DNA from: Mizugakiibacter sp.
GTDB lineage: Bacteria; Pseudomonadota; Gammaproteobacteria; Xanthomonadales; Rhodanobacteraceae
Direction: 5' to 3'
NCBI GenBank assembly: GCA_003233305.1
Contig: QILI01000133.1
Location: 39,861 to 103,860 of the forward strand
DNA length: 64,000 nt
Shown in pieces: positions 44,608 to 53,581 of this stretch. The translations under genes were made by a program, and so were the position numbers. The notes under the pieces are model-generated. The model did no database searches, was not told where the DNA came from, and saw only the letters and a program-made list of their open reading frames with translations. Each line of letters begins with the position of its first letter. Position 1 is the first letter of the stretch.

Positions 44608-46038
44608 ATGTCTGAAAAGCCGTCATTACCCACAGGTGAGCCCCTGCCTTCGCGACCTTCGGCAGCATCAAGGGATCGCGAAGTAGCGTCCCATCGTTTT
44701 GTACCGCAGGATCCGCGTACTGGACTGGATGATGGTCTACATGGCTTGCAACCGGCATGGCAGAACTGGTCTGGTGGGCAGCAAGCCATGCCATCCGCCA
44801 AGTGGTCACCGCATGACGAAGATGAGTTACGGCAGCAGGTACGGAATGCTTCTAATGTACGTGTTGTTGGAGCAGGTCATTCATTTAGCCCCTTGGTTCC
44901 GACGTCTGGGGCGATCATGTCACTGGATCGTCTCAGTGGCTTGATCAGCCACGACACGCAGACACAGCAAGCCTGCTTGTGGGCTGGTACTCGTCAGTTC
45001 GATGCCGGCCCGCTGCTACACGGTATCGGCCAGGCCATGCCGAATGTGGGTGATATCGATCGGCAAAGTCTGGCTGGGGTACTTTCAACCGCTACGCACG
45101 GGACCGGTATTACTCTACCTTGTTTTGCTGCAGATGCTGCCGCGTTGCGGCTAGTGACCGCCCAGGGCGATGTGCTCGAATGTAGCCGTGATCACGATAT
45201 TGACCTGTTTCGTGCCGCAGCAGTATCGCTGGGTGCACTCGGTGTAATTACCCAGGTTACATTACAAAACGTGCCTTCATTTCGTCTGCGTGAGCGCGTG
45301 CATCTGCAACCATTGGATCAGTTGTTGCCAGAGGTAGACACGTGGATACGTCAGCATCGCCACTTTGAGCTTAAAATTTTTCCTCACAGTCGTATTGCTA
45401 TCGTCAAAACGTCCGATCTCACTGACCAGATGCCCACAGAAGAAACGCATGGTGCCGATGCCGAGCACGACGCCATGCTGAAATTGAGCTGTGAACTGAC
45501 ACGTTGGCTACCGGGTATTTTGGGACGTGGTGTGCAAAGCATGGTTGGCCCATTTCTTCATCCGTCCGATCGTGTGAACTGGTCGTACAAGATCTTTCCA
45601 TCGAAGCGCAATGTGCGTTTCAATGAAATGGAATACGAGGTTCCAATAGCTGTGGGGGCGGCCTGTCTGGATGAGGTTTGCCGTGCCATATCCGCTGCCA
45701 AGATTGCTGTGTTCATACCGCTAGAATTTCGCTTTGTTGCGGCAGATGATTTATGGCTGAGTCCTTTCCAGAGTGCCAGCGGTGAACCACGCTGTTCTAT
45801 CTCGGTACATCAATATTACAAACAGGATTACCAGCCATTGTTCGCGGTAACGGAGCCGATCCTGCGCCGTTACGGGGGACGACCGCATTGGGGCAAACTG
45901 CATACGTTAGATGCTGCGGAGTTGGATGCCATGTATCCCGATTTCGAGCGCTTTCTGCATCTTCGCAACGAGTTAGATCCAGGCGGTAAATTCCTCAATC
46001 CGTACCTACGGCAATTATTTGGGAAGGATCCTTCATGA
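44608..46038 (+). CDS. ALO/gulonolactone-oxidase-family FAD-dependent oxidase
   Basis: 476 residues. The N-terminal FAD-binding PCMH domain has NVRVVGAGHSFSPLVPT (about 84-100) and LSTATHGTGITLPCF. The C-terminal D-arabinono-1,4-lactone-oxidase (ALO) domain ends HWGKLHTLDAAELDAMYPDFERFLHLR...DPGGKFLNPYL. Enzymes of this family oxidise aldonolactones or alditols with O2. The His in the VVGAGHSFSP loop is the usual flavin-linkage position. GAGG at 44596-44599 supports ATG 44608 over 44602. It is the first gene of a likely three-gene operon; the next gene starts 24 bp later. Substrate unknown. Confidence 0.88.
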   Translation: MSEKPSLPTGEPLPSRPSAASRDREVASHRFVPQDPRTGLDDGLHGLQPAWQNWSGGQQAMPSAKWSPHDEDELRQQVRNASNVRVVGAGHSFSPLVPTSGAIMSLDRLSGLISHDTQTQQACLWAGTRQFDAGPLLHGIGQAMPNVGDIDRQSLAGVLSTATHGTGITLPCFAADAAALRLVTAQGDVLECSRDHDIDLFRAAAVSLGALGVITQVTLQNVPSFRLRERVHLQPLDQLLPEVDTWIRQHRHFELKIFPHSRIAIVKTSDLTDQMPTEETHGADAEHDAMLKLSCELTRWLPGILGRGVQSMVGPFLHPSDRVNWSYKIFPSKRNVRFNEMEYEVPIAVGAACLDEVCRAISAAKIAVFIPLEFRFVAADDLWLSPFQSASGEPRCSISVHQYYKQDYQPLFAVTEPILRRYGGRPHWGKLHTLDAAELDAMYPDFERFLHLRNELDPGGKFLNPYLRQLFGKDPS

Positions 46039-46062
46039 TCCCAAGCCGTTTTATTATTTCTG

Positions 46063-47301
46063 ATGGTGACTCCGTCAAGTGTCGTCTACGGCGATGCAAC
46101 GATGGCTGATGCTAGCCCACACAACACTTATTTCAACGGCTTGAGAAATGCTTTGGATAAGGCCGGTGTTGCATGGCCTAGCGTGGTAATCGACCGAGCG
46201 CGCATGCGTCGAAATGCTGTACGTTTGAAAGCTTTGATCGCGCCTGGCACACGTTTGCGCTTGGTGGAGAAATCGTTACCTGTGCCAGCATTGCTAGAAG
46301 ATGCCATGCAGTTAACTGGTACACGAGCGTTAATGGTTTTTCATGAGCCACAATTGCGCCAGGTGGTGCAGTGGTTTCCCGATAGTGACCTGCTGATGGG
46401 TAAGCCGATGCCTGTACGTGCCGCGTGGCACTTCTACCAGCACTTGAGCCATACCGCTTTCGATCCGGCACGCCAACTGCAATGGCTAATCGATACACCA
46501 GCGCGACTTCAGGAATATCTCGAACTTGCCTGCAACCTTGGTATCAAGCTACGGATTAATTTTGAAATCGATGTTGGTCTACATCGTGGAGGTGCAGCCA
46601 ATCCTGCGGCTTTGTGCGTCATGCTTGATCAGCTGCGTGGTGTGCCCAAACATCTCGAATTTTCCGGTCTGATGGGCTACGACGCCCACGTTGGTAAATT
46701 GCCGGCATTGCTGGAAAGCCGTAATACCAGTTTTTCCAAGGCAGTCGATGCCTATCGCTCTTTCCAAGCAGTAGTACGTGACGAATATTCCGAGCTGGTA
46801 TCTGCGGTGTGTTGGAACGGTGCAGGCAGTCCCACCATCGTCCTGCATCGGCACAACTCGCCGCTCAACGAGGTGTCCGCCGGTTCAGTCTTGCTCAAGC
46901 CATTGGAATTCGATATTGATCTGTTATCCGATTTCGAACCGGCAGTGTTCGTTAGTACACCAGTACTCAAGGCGCAAGATGGCACGCGCCTGCCGGGGCC
47001 TGGTTGGATATCGAAGTTGTTATACGGTAGACGAGCGCATCGTGCACGTAGCTATTTCATCTATGGCGGTGGTTGGCCAGCGGAAGCTGTTTCACCGCCC
47101 GGACTGGTGCCGAACAAGTACTTCGGACTCAGCTTCAACCAGTCCATCCTCAACGGTACGCGTAAATACTCACTCGCCGTTAACGACACCGTATTCTTCC
47201 GTCCGTACCAATCCGAGGGAACCTTACTGCATTACGGTCCGGTACGGATATTCGATGACGGTTGCATGGTCGATGAGTGGTTACCTTTCGGAGAGGTCTA
47301 A
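46063..47301 (+). CDS. DSD1/D-threonine-aldolase-family PLP enzyme
   Basis: 412 residues. Alanine-racemase-type TIM barrel at the N-terminus, with the PLP Lys in RLRLVEKSLPVPAL (about 69), INFEIDVGLHRGG and LMGYDAHVG. The C-terminal beta domain of the DSD1 family (D-serine dehydratase/D-threonine aldolase) follows. The usual C-terminal zinc His-x-Cys pair is not obvious: the end reads VRIFDDGCMVDEWLPFGEV. The reaction is therefore not assigned. Start at 46063 or 46102; neither has a strong ribosome site. The stop overlaps the next start (TAATG), so translation is coupled. Confidence 0.85.
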   Translation: MVTPSSVVYGDATMADASPHNTYFNGLRNALDKAGVAWPSVVIDRARMRRNAVRLKALIAPGTRLRLVEKSLPVPALLEDAMQLTGTRALMVFHEPQLRQVVQWFPDSDLLMGKPMPVRAAWHFYQHLSHTAFDPARQLQWLIDTPARLQEYLELACNLGIKLRINFEIDVGLHRGGAANPAALCVMLDQLRGVPKHLEFSGLMGYDAHVGKLPALLESRNTSFSKAVDAYRSFQAVVRDEYSELVSAVCWNGAGSPTIVLHRHNSPLNEVSAGSVLLKPLEFDIDLLSDFEPAVFVSTPVLKAQDGTRLPGPGWISKLLYGRRAHRARSYFIYGGGWPAEAVSPPGLVPNKYFGLSFNQSILNGTRKYSLAVNDTVFFRPYQSEGTLLHYGPVRIFDDGCMVDEWLPFGEV

Positions 47302-49292
47302 TGTCAATCCAGTCTAGCAAGCTATTGCGACCCACCACGGAGGTAGCGTGGATGAGAATCGCCTTTTTTTCCATTTTCTTCCTATTTTTCTTTCAGCTTT
47401 TGGCTGATTTTGTGGCAAGCATTTATGTCTTCGGCCTGAGGAGTACAAGTATCCCACCCGAGATCGCCAGCATACTGTTGCTGTTCTCACCTGTGTTGCT
47501 GCTGCTCTTCCGGAACATTCTGCCCCGTGTAGTGCTGGTTGCCTTGGTTGTCTTGGTATTGGTGAGCCGGGTGCTTGAGCCCATGCTTGATACGCTATGG
47601 CGTATGCTAGCGTCCGGGATAGGTGTGGCCAGCTTTTTGCTACTATTTGCAGTGCTGTTTGGGCAACGCACCTGGGGGGCAGATCGAAAGGTGGGGGGAA
47701 TGATGGGGGCGGGACTCGCACTGGCGGTGGCGATGTCGGTCCTATTCAGAGCCCTGGGTTCGGGCCTGGATCTGTCCACTAATGGTGAGACGCAGATCAT
47801 TGGCTGGTGATTGGCATTACTTGCAGGGGCGGTGGCACTCCCATTCCTATGGGCCAAGGGCCGGGATTTGGATGACCCACTAAGTCCGGGCCAAGCTCCT
47901 GGCTGGGGTAAAACCATAAGCCTGAGCTTGGGCATCACCGCCGTTATTATCCTGCTCTATTTTGTCTTCACCGCACCTCATGTGCTCGCACGCTGGACGG
48001 GGGTGGATTATCTCCTCATCCTACCCATCTTCATGCTGGCACTCACAGGCTTTGCTTGGCTCATGAGCTGGAGGTGGCCACATCTTTCCTCCACTGTCCT
48101 GCTATTCCTGAACTTACTCTTTATCCTTGCCCTAACCCTGACTGCTGGGTTCCACCAATTCAACTTCCCTCCCAACTCGGCTGCTTATCCTTTACTCGCT
48201 CCAGTTTCTACGCGCCTTTATTCCCTGATCCTGACCTTACTTCTTTCTCCCATCCTGCTGCTCGATTTCATGCTGCTGGCCAGTGACCTCGTGGCCCTGA
48301 AACCCTCCCCGCGTGCGCTTGGATTGGGCTTTGGCTTTTCCTCACTGTTACTTCTGCTGGCGATCTTCAGCCAGATCTTCACTACCGTGTATGCCTACAT
48401 TCCTGTAGTGGGACCGTACTTTCGCAACGAATTCTGGGCGGTGTACTTGGCAGTGGGGGTAGTACTATTTCTGGCACTACTGTCGCTGAAAGAGCTTAGC
48501 GCTCATCTCCCCACTTGGCCGGTCGCCCTATCTACAAGTATTTTTTTGATTGGGCTCGGGGCCGTAGCGGGTGGATTTCTCGTCTCTGCCCGCCCCGTAC
48601 CACCCGCTCATACACACCAACGGATTACCATTCTCACCTACAATATCCAGCAGGGCTACAACCTTGATGGGCAGAAGAACTTTGATGGACAATTGGCCCT
48701 GATCCGCCGACTTGCCCCCGATCTCATTGGTCTGCAGGAATCGGATGGTGCTCGTATTGCTGGTGGCAACTCCGATATTGTGCGCTATTTTGCTAATGGG
48801 CTGAACCTGTACTCATACTATGGTCCCAGGACTGTAACCGGCACCTTCGGTATTGCTCTGCTCTCCCGCTACCCAATCCATCATCCTCATACCTACTTCT
48901 TGTATAGCAAAGACGAACAGGTAGCCGTGATTCATGCCCAGATCGAAGTCGGGAATCATACTTTCAATGTGTTCGTAACCCACCTGGGTAACAGTGGCGC
49001 TTTAGTGCAGCAGCAAGAATTCCTACAACTAGTACGGAGGAAATCCGATGTCATTGCCATGGGTGACTTCAACTTCTTTCCCGACACTGAACAATACCGG
49101 CTAACAACAACCGTCCTGGATGATTCCTGGACCCTCCGCTGGCCCAACTGGGTAAATGATCGCGGCCAAAACCCTGACCACGAGATTGACCATATCTTCG
49201 TCTCTCCAGGGACCAAGGTGCTGGACGTCCGGTACATCGATAATCCTCACGCTTCTGATCATCCGGCGTTGATAGCAACGGTGGGGTGGTGA
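47301..49292 (+). pseudogene. Cwh43-like polytopic membrane protein with EEP domain, interrupted by one in-frame TGA
   Basis: Read through the single TGA at 47808-47810 this is a 663-codon gene in one continuous frame. The N-terminal part has about 13 transmembrane helices. The C-terminal endonuclease/exonuclease/phosphatase domain (about 435-663) is complete: LTYNIQQGYN, LIGLQESDG, VTHLGNS, GDFNF, DHEIDHIF, SDHPAL. The arrangement recalls yeast Cwh43 and related bacterial proteins. The TGA falls after helix 5. Either the gene is newly inactivated (TGG to TGA is simplest), the stop is read through, or a TTG immediately after it restarts the second part. GAGAGG precedes the ATG at 47301, which overlaps the upstream stop. 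Confidence 0.75.
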
Positions 49293-49509
49293 GAAACCAT
49301 CAGTAGCCCTGAGACCTGTCGGGAAAGAACAGGGCAGGGAAAAAGCTAGGGATGAGAAGGTGAATCTGCGTATCCTGATCCAGTTGGTGCCTACAGGCTA
49401 TTATTGCCAGCAGATTCCGCCGTTCTACTCCGACTTTTATCTGAACTGTTATTCATACAGATGCCGGATCTCTGGACCCGACACCCTGATTATCAATTAT
49501 CCTCTGGTA

Positions 49510-49989
49510 TCAGCGCAGTGTGGCCAGCATTGCCTCGGCACTCGATACCTTGTATTCACCGGGTGCTTCGACGTGGAGTTGCTTTACCACACCGTTCTCG
49601 GCATAGATAGCAAAGCGCTGCGCCCGCAGACCCATGCCGAAACCGTGGGCATCCAGCTCCAGACCGAGGGCCTTGGTGAAGGCGCCATTGCCATCAGCAA
49701 GCATGGTGACTCCAGGTGGCACGTTTTCTGCTTTACTCCATGCATCCATCACAAAGCTGTCGTTCACAGACATGCAGATCACCCCAATGCCACGTTCCTG
49801 AAATGAACTAATATGTTCGATATAAGAGGGTAGATGCTTGAGAGAACAGGTGGGTGTGAAAGCTCCCGGAACGGCAAACAGCACAACTTTTCGGTTGCTG
49901 AAAAGGTCCTTGGTATTTACGATTTCGGTCCCATCACGCAGGATGTTCACGTCGATGCTGGGGATGACATCCCCGGGCTGGATACTCAT
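49510..49989 (-). CDS. Peroxiredoxin (Prx5/redoxin type)
   Basis: Thiol peroxidase, 159 residues. The peroxidatic Cys is in VPGAFTPTCSLKHLPSY (about 50). ISSFQERGIGVICMSVNDSFVMDAW and a C-terminal GEYKVSSAEAMLATL complete the Prx5 pattern. No fused glutaredoxin. Cytoplasmic, reducing H2O2 or organic peroxides. The ATG at 49989 gives the family start MSIQPGDVIPSIDVNI; a longer frame upstream is ignored. It is convergent with the EEP gene and divergent from hsp20. Confidence 0.93.
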   Translation of the reverse strand: MSIQPGDVIPSIDVNILRDGTEIVNTKDLFSNRKVVLFAVPGAFTPTCSLKHLPSYIEHISSFQERGIGVICMSVNDSFVMDAWSKAENVPPGVTMLADGNGAFTKALGLELDAHGFGMGLRAQRFAIYAENGVVKQLHVEAPGEYKVSSAEAMLATLR

Positions 49990-50130
49990 GGGTTGTTCCA
50001 ACAATTGCTTATAAATGAGAGCTGACATGATAACGGATACGGACTGCAAACGCTTGAATACAAACGCCCCTGTCCACATGTAATGGGTAGTGCGGGATTG
50101 GCCGCTTTAACCTTGTAAGGAGGATTGAGC

Positions 50131-50583
50131 ATGAGCATCAGCCGTAACAATATGTGGAATACTAACGTACAGGTTCCTGATGAGTTTAAACATATTTTCG
50201 ATCGTTTTTTCTTGCCTGAAGAAGGGGATCAGTCGAACGTGGTTACCAGTCAATGGGTACCTCGTGTGGATATCATGGAAGAAGATCGGCGTTTTGTGAT
50301 CCTTGCCGACATCCCCGGTGTCGACCCCAAGGATATTGAAGTGCACATGGAAAAAGGTATCCTATCCATCAAGGGTGAACGCACGCTCGAAGAACGTGAG
50401 GAAGGTGAGAAATTTACCCGAATCGAACGTTCACGTGGAGTTTTTTACCGCCGTTTTGCGTTGCCCGATAGTGCCGATCCCGAAGGCATTCGGGCCAAGG
50501 GCCGACATGGGGTACTGGAAATCTCAATTCCCAAGAAGCCTGAGTCCACAGCACGTCGAATTGAAATTCAGTCCGGCGAATAA
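50131..50583 (+). CDS. Small heat shock protein, Hsp20/alpha-crystallin family
   Basis: 150 residues. The alpha-crystallin domain spans about 45-135 (WVPRVDIMEEDRRFVILADIPGV, then GVLEISIPK, the conserved GxL/ISIP strand). A short tail RRIEIQ offers an IxI motif for oligomer contacts. ATP-independent holdase for unfolded proteins. The excellent Shine-Dalgarno AAGGAGG at 50117-50123 supports ATG 50131. An intrinsic terminator follows, and a CbpA-like J-protein is next: a small chaperone group. Confidence 0.95.
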   Translation: MSISRNNMWNTNVQVPDEFKHIFDRFFLPEEGDQSNVVTSQWVPRVDIMEEDRRFVILADIPGVDPKDIEVHMEKGILSIKGERTLEEREEGEKFTRIERSRGVFYRRFALPDSADPEGIRAKGRHGVLEISIPKKPESTARRIEIQSGE

Positions 50584-50606
50584 GCGGGAGACGGATGCCC
50601 GAATAC

Positions 50607-50641
50607 AGACCTGCGGTGTCTCAAGCGCCGCAGGTCTTTTC
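50607..50641 (+). terminator. Intrinsic terminator after hsp20
   Basis: A perfect 10-bp stem, AGACCTGCGG (50607-50616) with CCGCAGGTCT (50628-50637), followed by a short T-rich run (TCTTTTCT). It lies about 24 bp downstream of the hsp20 stop. Confidence 0.85.
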
Positions 50642-50664
50642 TAATGTAATGAGATAATGTACGT

Positions 50665-51546
50665 ATGGAATTCAAAGACTACTACAACATACTTGATCTG
50701 AAACCAGAGGCTACCAATGCCGAGATCAAGGCGGCGTATCGTAAACTTGCACACAAATACCATCCCGATGTGAGCAAGGAAGCCGCAGCAGAGGAGCGCT
50801 TCAAGACCATCAACGAAGCCTACGAGGTACTCAAGGACAAGGAAAAACGCGCTGCTTACGACCAGGTTCGTGCCGGTGGCTACCACGCAGGGGATACCTT
50901 CCAGCCCCCTCCTGGCTGGGGTACCGGGAGTGGGGAAGGATTTGGTGATGCGGGTTTCAGTGATTTCTTCGATGCCCTGTTTGGTCAGCAGAGGCGCGGA
51001 GGACGAGTCCGTAGAATGCGCGGTCAGGATGTACAGGCAAGGATCAAAGTCGATCTCGCGAGTGCTTTTCACGGTGGCAGTACCCGTGTCTCACTGCGCG
51101 ATTCCAGTGGTCGGGAGCGGGTTCTGGATGTAAAGATCCCCGCTGGACTTCCCTCGGGCCGGGTGATTCGACTGGCTGGACAGGGTGGTCCTGGTATTGG
51201 CGGTGGCCCTTCTGGAGATTTACTACTGGAAGTTGGGCTACGGGATGATCCGCGCTTTCGAGTCCAGGGCCGCGATCTGCACCATGTGCTTTATCTCGCC
51301 CCTTGGGAAGTAGCACTGGGTACTCACATCAAAGTGCCAACCCTGGGTGGTGAGGTCGAGATGCGTATTCCCCCAAATAGTGCGGTAGGCAAGAAGCTGC
51401 GCTTGCGGGGACGTGGCATGCCGGGGCATCCACCCGGAGATCAATATGTGGAGTTGGCCGTCCGTCTCCCCCAGGTTGAGGGAGATAAGGATCGAGCCGC
51501 TTATGCGAATTTTCAGGCCGCTTTCCCCGGATTCAAACCGCGCTGA
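50665..51546 (+). CDS. cbpA: CbpA-like DnaJ co-chaperone
   Basis: 293 residues. The J-domain (about 4-70) carries HPD in AHKYHPDVSKEA. A Gly/Phe-rich linker follows (about 80-115, GWGTGSGEGFGDAGFSDFFDALFG), then two C-terminal peptide-binding domains (about 120-280) without zinc fingers. This is the class II/CbpA type, which stimulates DnaK ATPase; E. coli CbpA also binds curved DNA, not shown here. No second start choice: the ATG at 50665 gives the family N-terminus MEFKDYYNILDL. Confidence 0.92.
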   Translation: MEFKDYYNILDLKPEATNAEIKAAYRKLAHKYHPDVSKEAAAEERFKTINEAYEVLKDKEKRAAYDQVRAGGYHAGDTFQPPPGWGTGSGEGFGDAGFSDFFDALFGQQRRGGRVRRMRGQDVQARIKVDLASAFHGGSTRVSLRDSSGRERVLDVKIPAGLPSGRVIRLAGQGGPGIGGGPSGDLLLEVGLRDDPRFRVQGRDLHHVLYLAPWEVALGTHIKVPTLGGEVEMRIPPNSAVGKKLRLRGRGMPGHPPGDQYVELAVRLPQVEGDKDRAAYANFQAAFPGFKPR

Positions 51547-51625
51547 ACGAACGATGTTGATCGCTTCCGTAGCTAATTTTTATTGTCAGCGGAACACACC
51601 CCGCCATAATGACTGCCGGAATAGC

Positions 51626-51991
51626 TTATTCGCCCAGTGCTTCCTTGAGGGCAGCGGCTAACTCAGCTTCGTTGATGGGTTTGTTGAGATAGGCACGTGC
51701 CCCTTGCCGCAGGCCCCATACCCGGTCAGTGGTCTGATCCTTGGTGGTTACCAGAATGATCGGGATATGAGCGGTATCCGGATCCTTGCTGATGGTTCGA
51801 GTGGCCTGGAATCCATTGAGGTTGGGCATGACGACATCCATGAGAATCAGGTCGGGCTTGTCCCTGCGTGCCGCTTCAACCCCGGCGGCGCCATCTTCAG
51901 CGGTCATACTCTCATGACCTAGTTTTTCCACCATGCGCTTGAGACCAACAAGTTGTGAAGGGGAATCATCGACGATCAAAACACGAGCCAT
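51626..51991 (-). CDS. pilH: PilH-type single-domain response regulator
   Basis: 121 residues, the same as Pseudomonas PilH: MARVLIVDDSPSQ, phospho-acceptor Asp in LILMDVVMPNLNGFQATR (about 54), then VTTKDQTTDRVWGLRQGARAYLNKP with the conserved Lys. A CheY-like receiver without output domain, used in the twitching-motility chemosensory system. Other pil-chp genes are not in the window. The ATG at 51991 is chosen by family start. It lies at the end of the minus-strand run, convergent with cbpA. Confidence 0.88.
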   Translation of the reverse strand: MARVLIVDDSPSQLVGLKRMVEKLGHESMTAEDGAAGVEAARRDKPDLILMDVVMPNLNGFQATRTISKDPDTAHIPIILVTTKDQTTDRVWGLRQGARAYLNKPINEAELAAALKEALGE

Positions 51992-52069
51992 GGGCATTCT
52001 CAAAGTGGGCTATGGAAGGGTGGATTATGACGCTTGGGGGCCGTAGCGAAAAGTACCGGGAATTTCTGT

Positions 52070-52543
52070 TCAGGTCGGTGTTGTACAGCGGCCGATACGT
52101 TGGCCGCTGGCCATCACCTGTAGATCGATATCGCCCAGATTTCCAGGTACCCCGCTCATGGTCTGCTTGACGGTTCCTTGCAGATGGGTCCGCTTGCCAT
52201 GCGGCCCCGGTTGGATGACAAAATCCTCGGCAATATGCATGGTATAGCGGCTGGCCTTGACGGTGCAGCTCATTTTGACATGGTAGCCTTTTGCAGATGC
52301 CGTCATCGTGGGCTTGCTGCAGACCCTGTTCTGGGCCGGGGGTAGCAGATGAATGGTTTTACTCGCCTTGACGCAGGAGGTATAGGTTTTGTCCATGGGG
52401 GCCATGGCGACCGGAGCCTTGCTATAGATGATATGGGTGTGCCATTGCCATTTGCCCTGCTGCAGATTGGGCGAAGGTGGTGGTGCTGCCACGGCGATTG
52501 GTGAGATAAGTAGGAGTAGCAGAAGTATGCGTGGCGGGTGCAT
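52070..52543 (-). CDS. DUF3617-family exported protein
   Basis: About 157 residues. An N-terminal signal peptide (RILLLLLLISPIAVA-APPP) sends it to the periplasm. The body has the DUF3617 pattern: GKWQWHTHII, then paired cysteines in TSCVKASK, RVCSKPTM, MSCTVKA and a final RIGRCTTP. The function of the family is unknown. The start at 52543 is preferred because GGAG lies just upstream; 52555 is possible. It follows the AcuI gene by 25 bp, so probably co-transcribed. Confidence 0.75.
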   Translation of the reverse strand: MHPPRILLLLLLISPIAVAAPPPSPNLQQGKWQWHTHIIYSKAPVAMAPMDKTYTSCVKASKTIHLLPPAQNRVCSKPTMTASAKGYHVKMSCTVKASRYTMHIAEDFVIQPGPHGKRTHLQGTVKQTMSGVPGNLGDIDLQVMASGQRIGRCTTPT

Positions 52544-52568
52544 AGAAGGCTCCATTACGAAGGTTAGA

Positions 52569-53570
52569 TCAGCCGGCGATGTGAACCAGGGTACGGCCAA
52601 ACGATGCCCCGGACAGTAGCACAGGAAAGGTAGCCATAAGCTGGTCTATACCGATTTCACGGGTGGCAATGCGCTCAAGCTGGATGGGTTTCCAGTCCGT
52701 TGCGAGGTGGGCCCAGACCCGCTCACGCTGCAATCGGGGAGTGCCCGAAGAGGCGATACCAAGCAAACTGATACCGCGGATAATAAAGGGCATGACGGTA
52801 GTAGATACTGCGGTACCGCCGACCATCCCGCAAACTGCGACATTGCCGTACGGTACGGTGAGAGCAAGCAATGCGGCCAAGTGGCTGCCACCGACGTTAT
52901 CCAGAGCGCCACCGAAGCGTGCCGATTCCAATGCATGGCTTACCCCGGCAAGGGTGCTGCGGGGTAGTACTGTGTGTGCGCCGAGTTCGCGTAAAAAGCC
53001 AGCACGTTCTGTTTTGCCGCTGATGGCATGAACCTCATATCCGGCCTGACTAAAGATCGAAATCGCCAACATCCATACGCCCCCGCTGGCGCCGGTAACG
53101 GCGATCGGCCCATGGGCTGGAGTCTGACCGTTGTCCTGCATACGCAACAGGGCCAGTCCGGCTGTGAATCCTGCGGTACCGAGGATCATGGCTTCACGTA
53201 GATCCAGGCCCTTGGGGAGTGGGATCAGACTTGCCGCTGGAATCCGGGCCAATCCGGAATAGCCCCCATCACGAGTCTCTGACAGCCCCGAACCGGTACA
53301 TAACACCGGATCACCAGGTTGAAACCGGGCATCTGCGGAAGTCAGCACCGTGCCGGCCAGATCAATGCCTCCTACTAGCGGATAGCGGCGCAGAATTTTG
53401 CCACGGCCCATTCCTGCCAGGGCGTCCTTGTAGTTCACTGATGACCATTTAACCCGGATCACGACCTCACCGGGGCTGAGCGTATCCAGTTCCATGGTCT
53501 CGATTCCGGCATGATGGCCTTGCTCATCATGGTGGATGCGAAAGGCACGAAATTTTTCAAGTGTCGTCAT
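52569..53570 (-). CDS. yhdH: Acrylyl-CoA reductase AcuI/YhdH family quinone-type oxidoreductase
   Basis: 333 residues of the zinc-free medium-chain dehydrogenase family. A GroES-like N-terminal half (VVIRVKWSSVNYKDALAGMGRGKILRRYPLVGGIDLAGTV) is followed by a Rossmann half (PIAVTGASGGVWMLAISIFSQAGY, NADPH binding). AcuI/YhdH reduces acrylyl-CoA to propionyl-CoA and protects against acrylate. The ATG at 53570 starts MTTLEKFRAFRIH; the longer open frame lies in the intergenic/methyltransferase 3' region. It is 11 bp downstream of the methyltransferase. Confidence 0.9.
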   Translation of the reverse strand: MTTLEKFRAFRIHHDEQGHHAGIETMELDTLSPGEVVIRVKWSSVNYKDALAGMGRGKILRRYPLVGGIDLAGTVLTSADARFQPGDPVLCTGSGLSETRDGGYSGLARIPAASLIPLPKGLDLREAMILGTAGFTAGLALLRMQDNGQTPAHGPIAVTGASGGVWMLAISIFSQAGYEVHAISGKTERAGFLRELGAHTVLPRSTLAGVSHALESARFGGALDNVGGSHLAALLALTVPYGNVAVCGMVGGTAVSTTVMPFIIRGISLLGIASSGTPRLQRERVWAHLATDWKPIQLERIATREIGIDQLMATFPVLLSGASFGRTLVHIAG

Positions 53571-53581
53571 GGCGTAATTCT

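Noticed and set aside
47808..47810. TGA as a selenocysteine codon in the EEP membrane gene
   Set aside because: The TGA lies in a membrane-helix region of a family not known for selenium. The following bases form no convincing SECIS hairpin.
49360..49806. Plus-strand open frame of 148 codons
   Set aside because: It is antisense to the peroxiredoxin gene, resembles nothing, and has no ribosome site.
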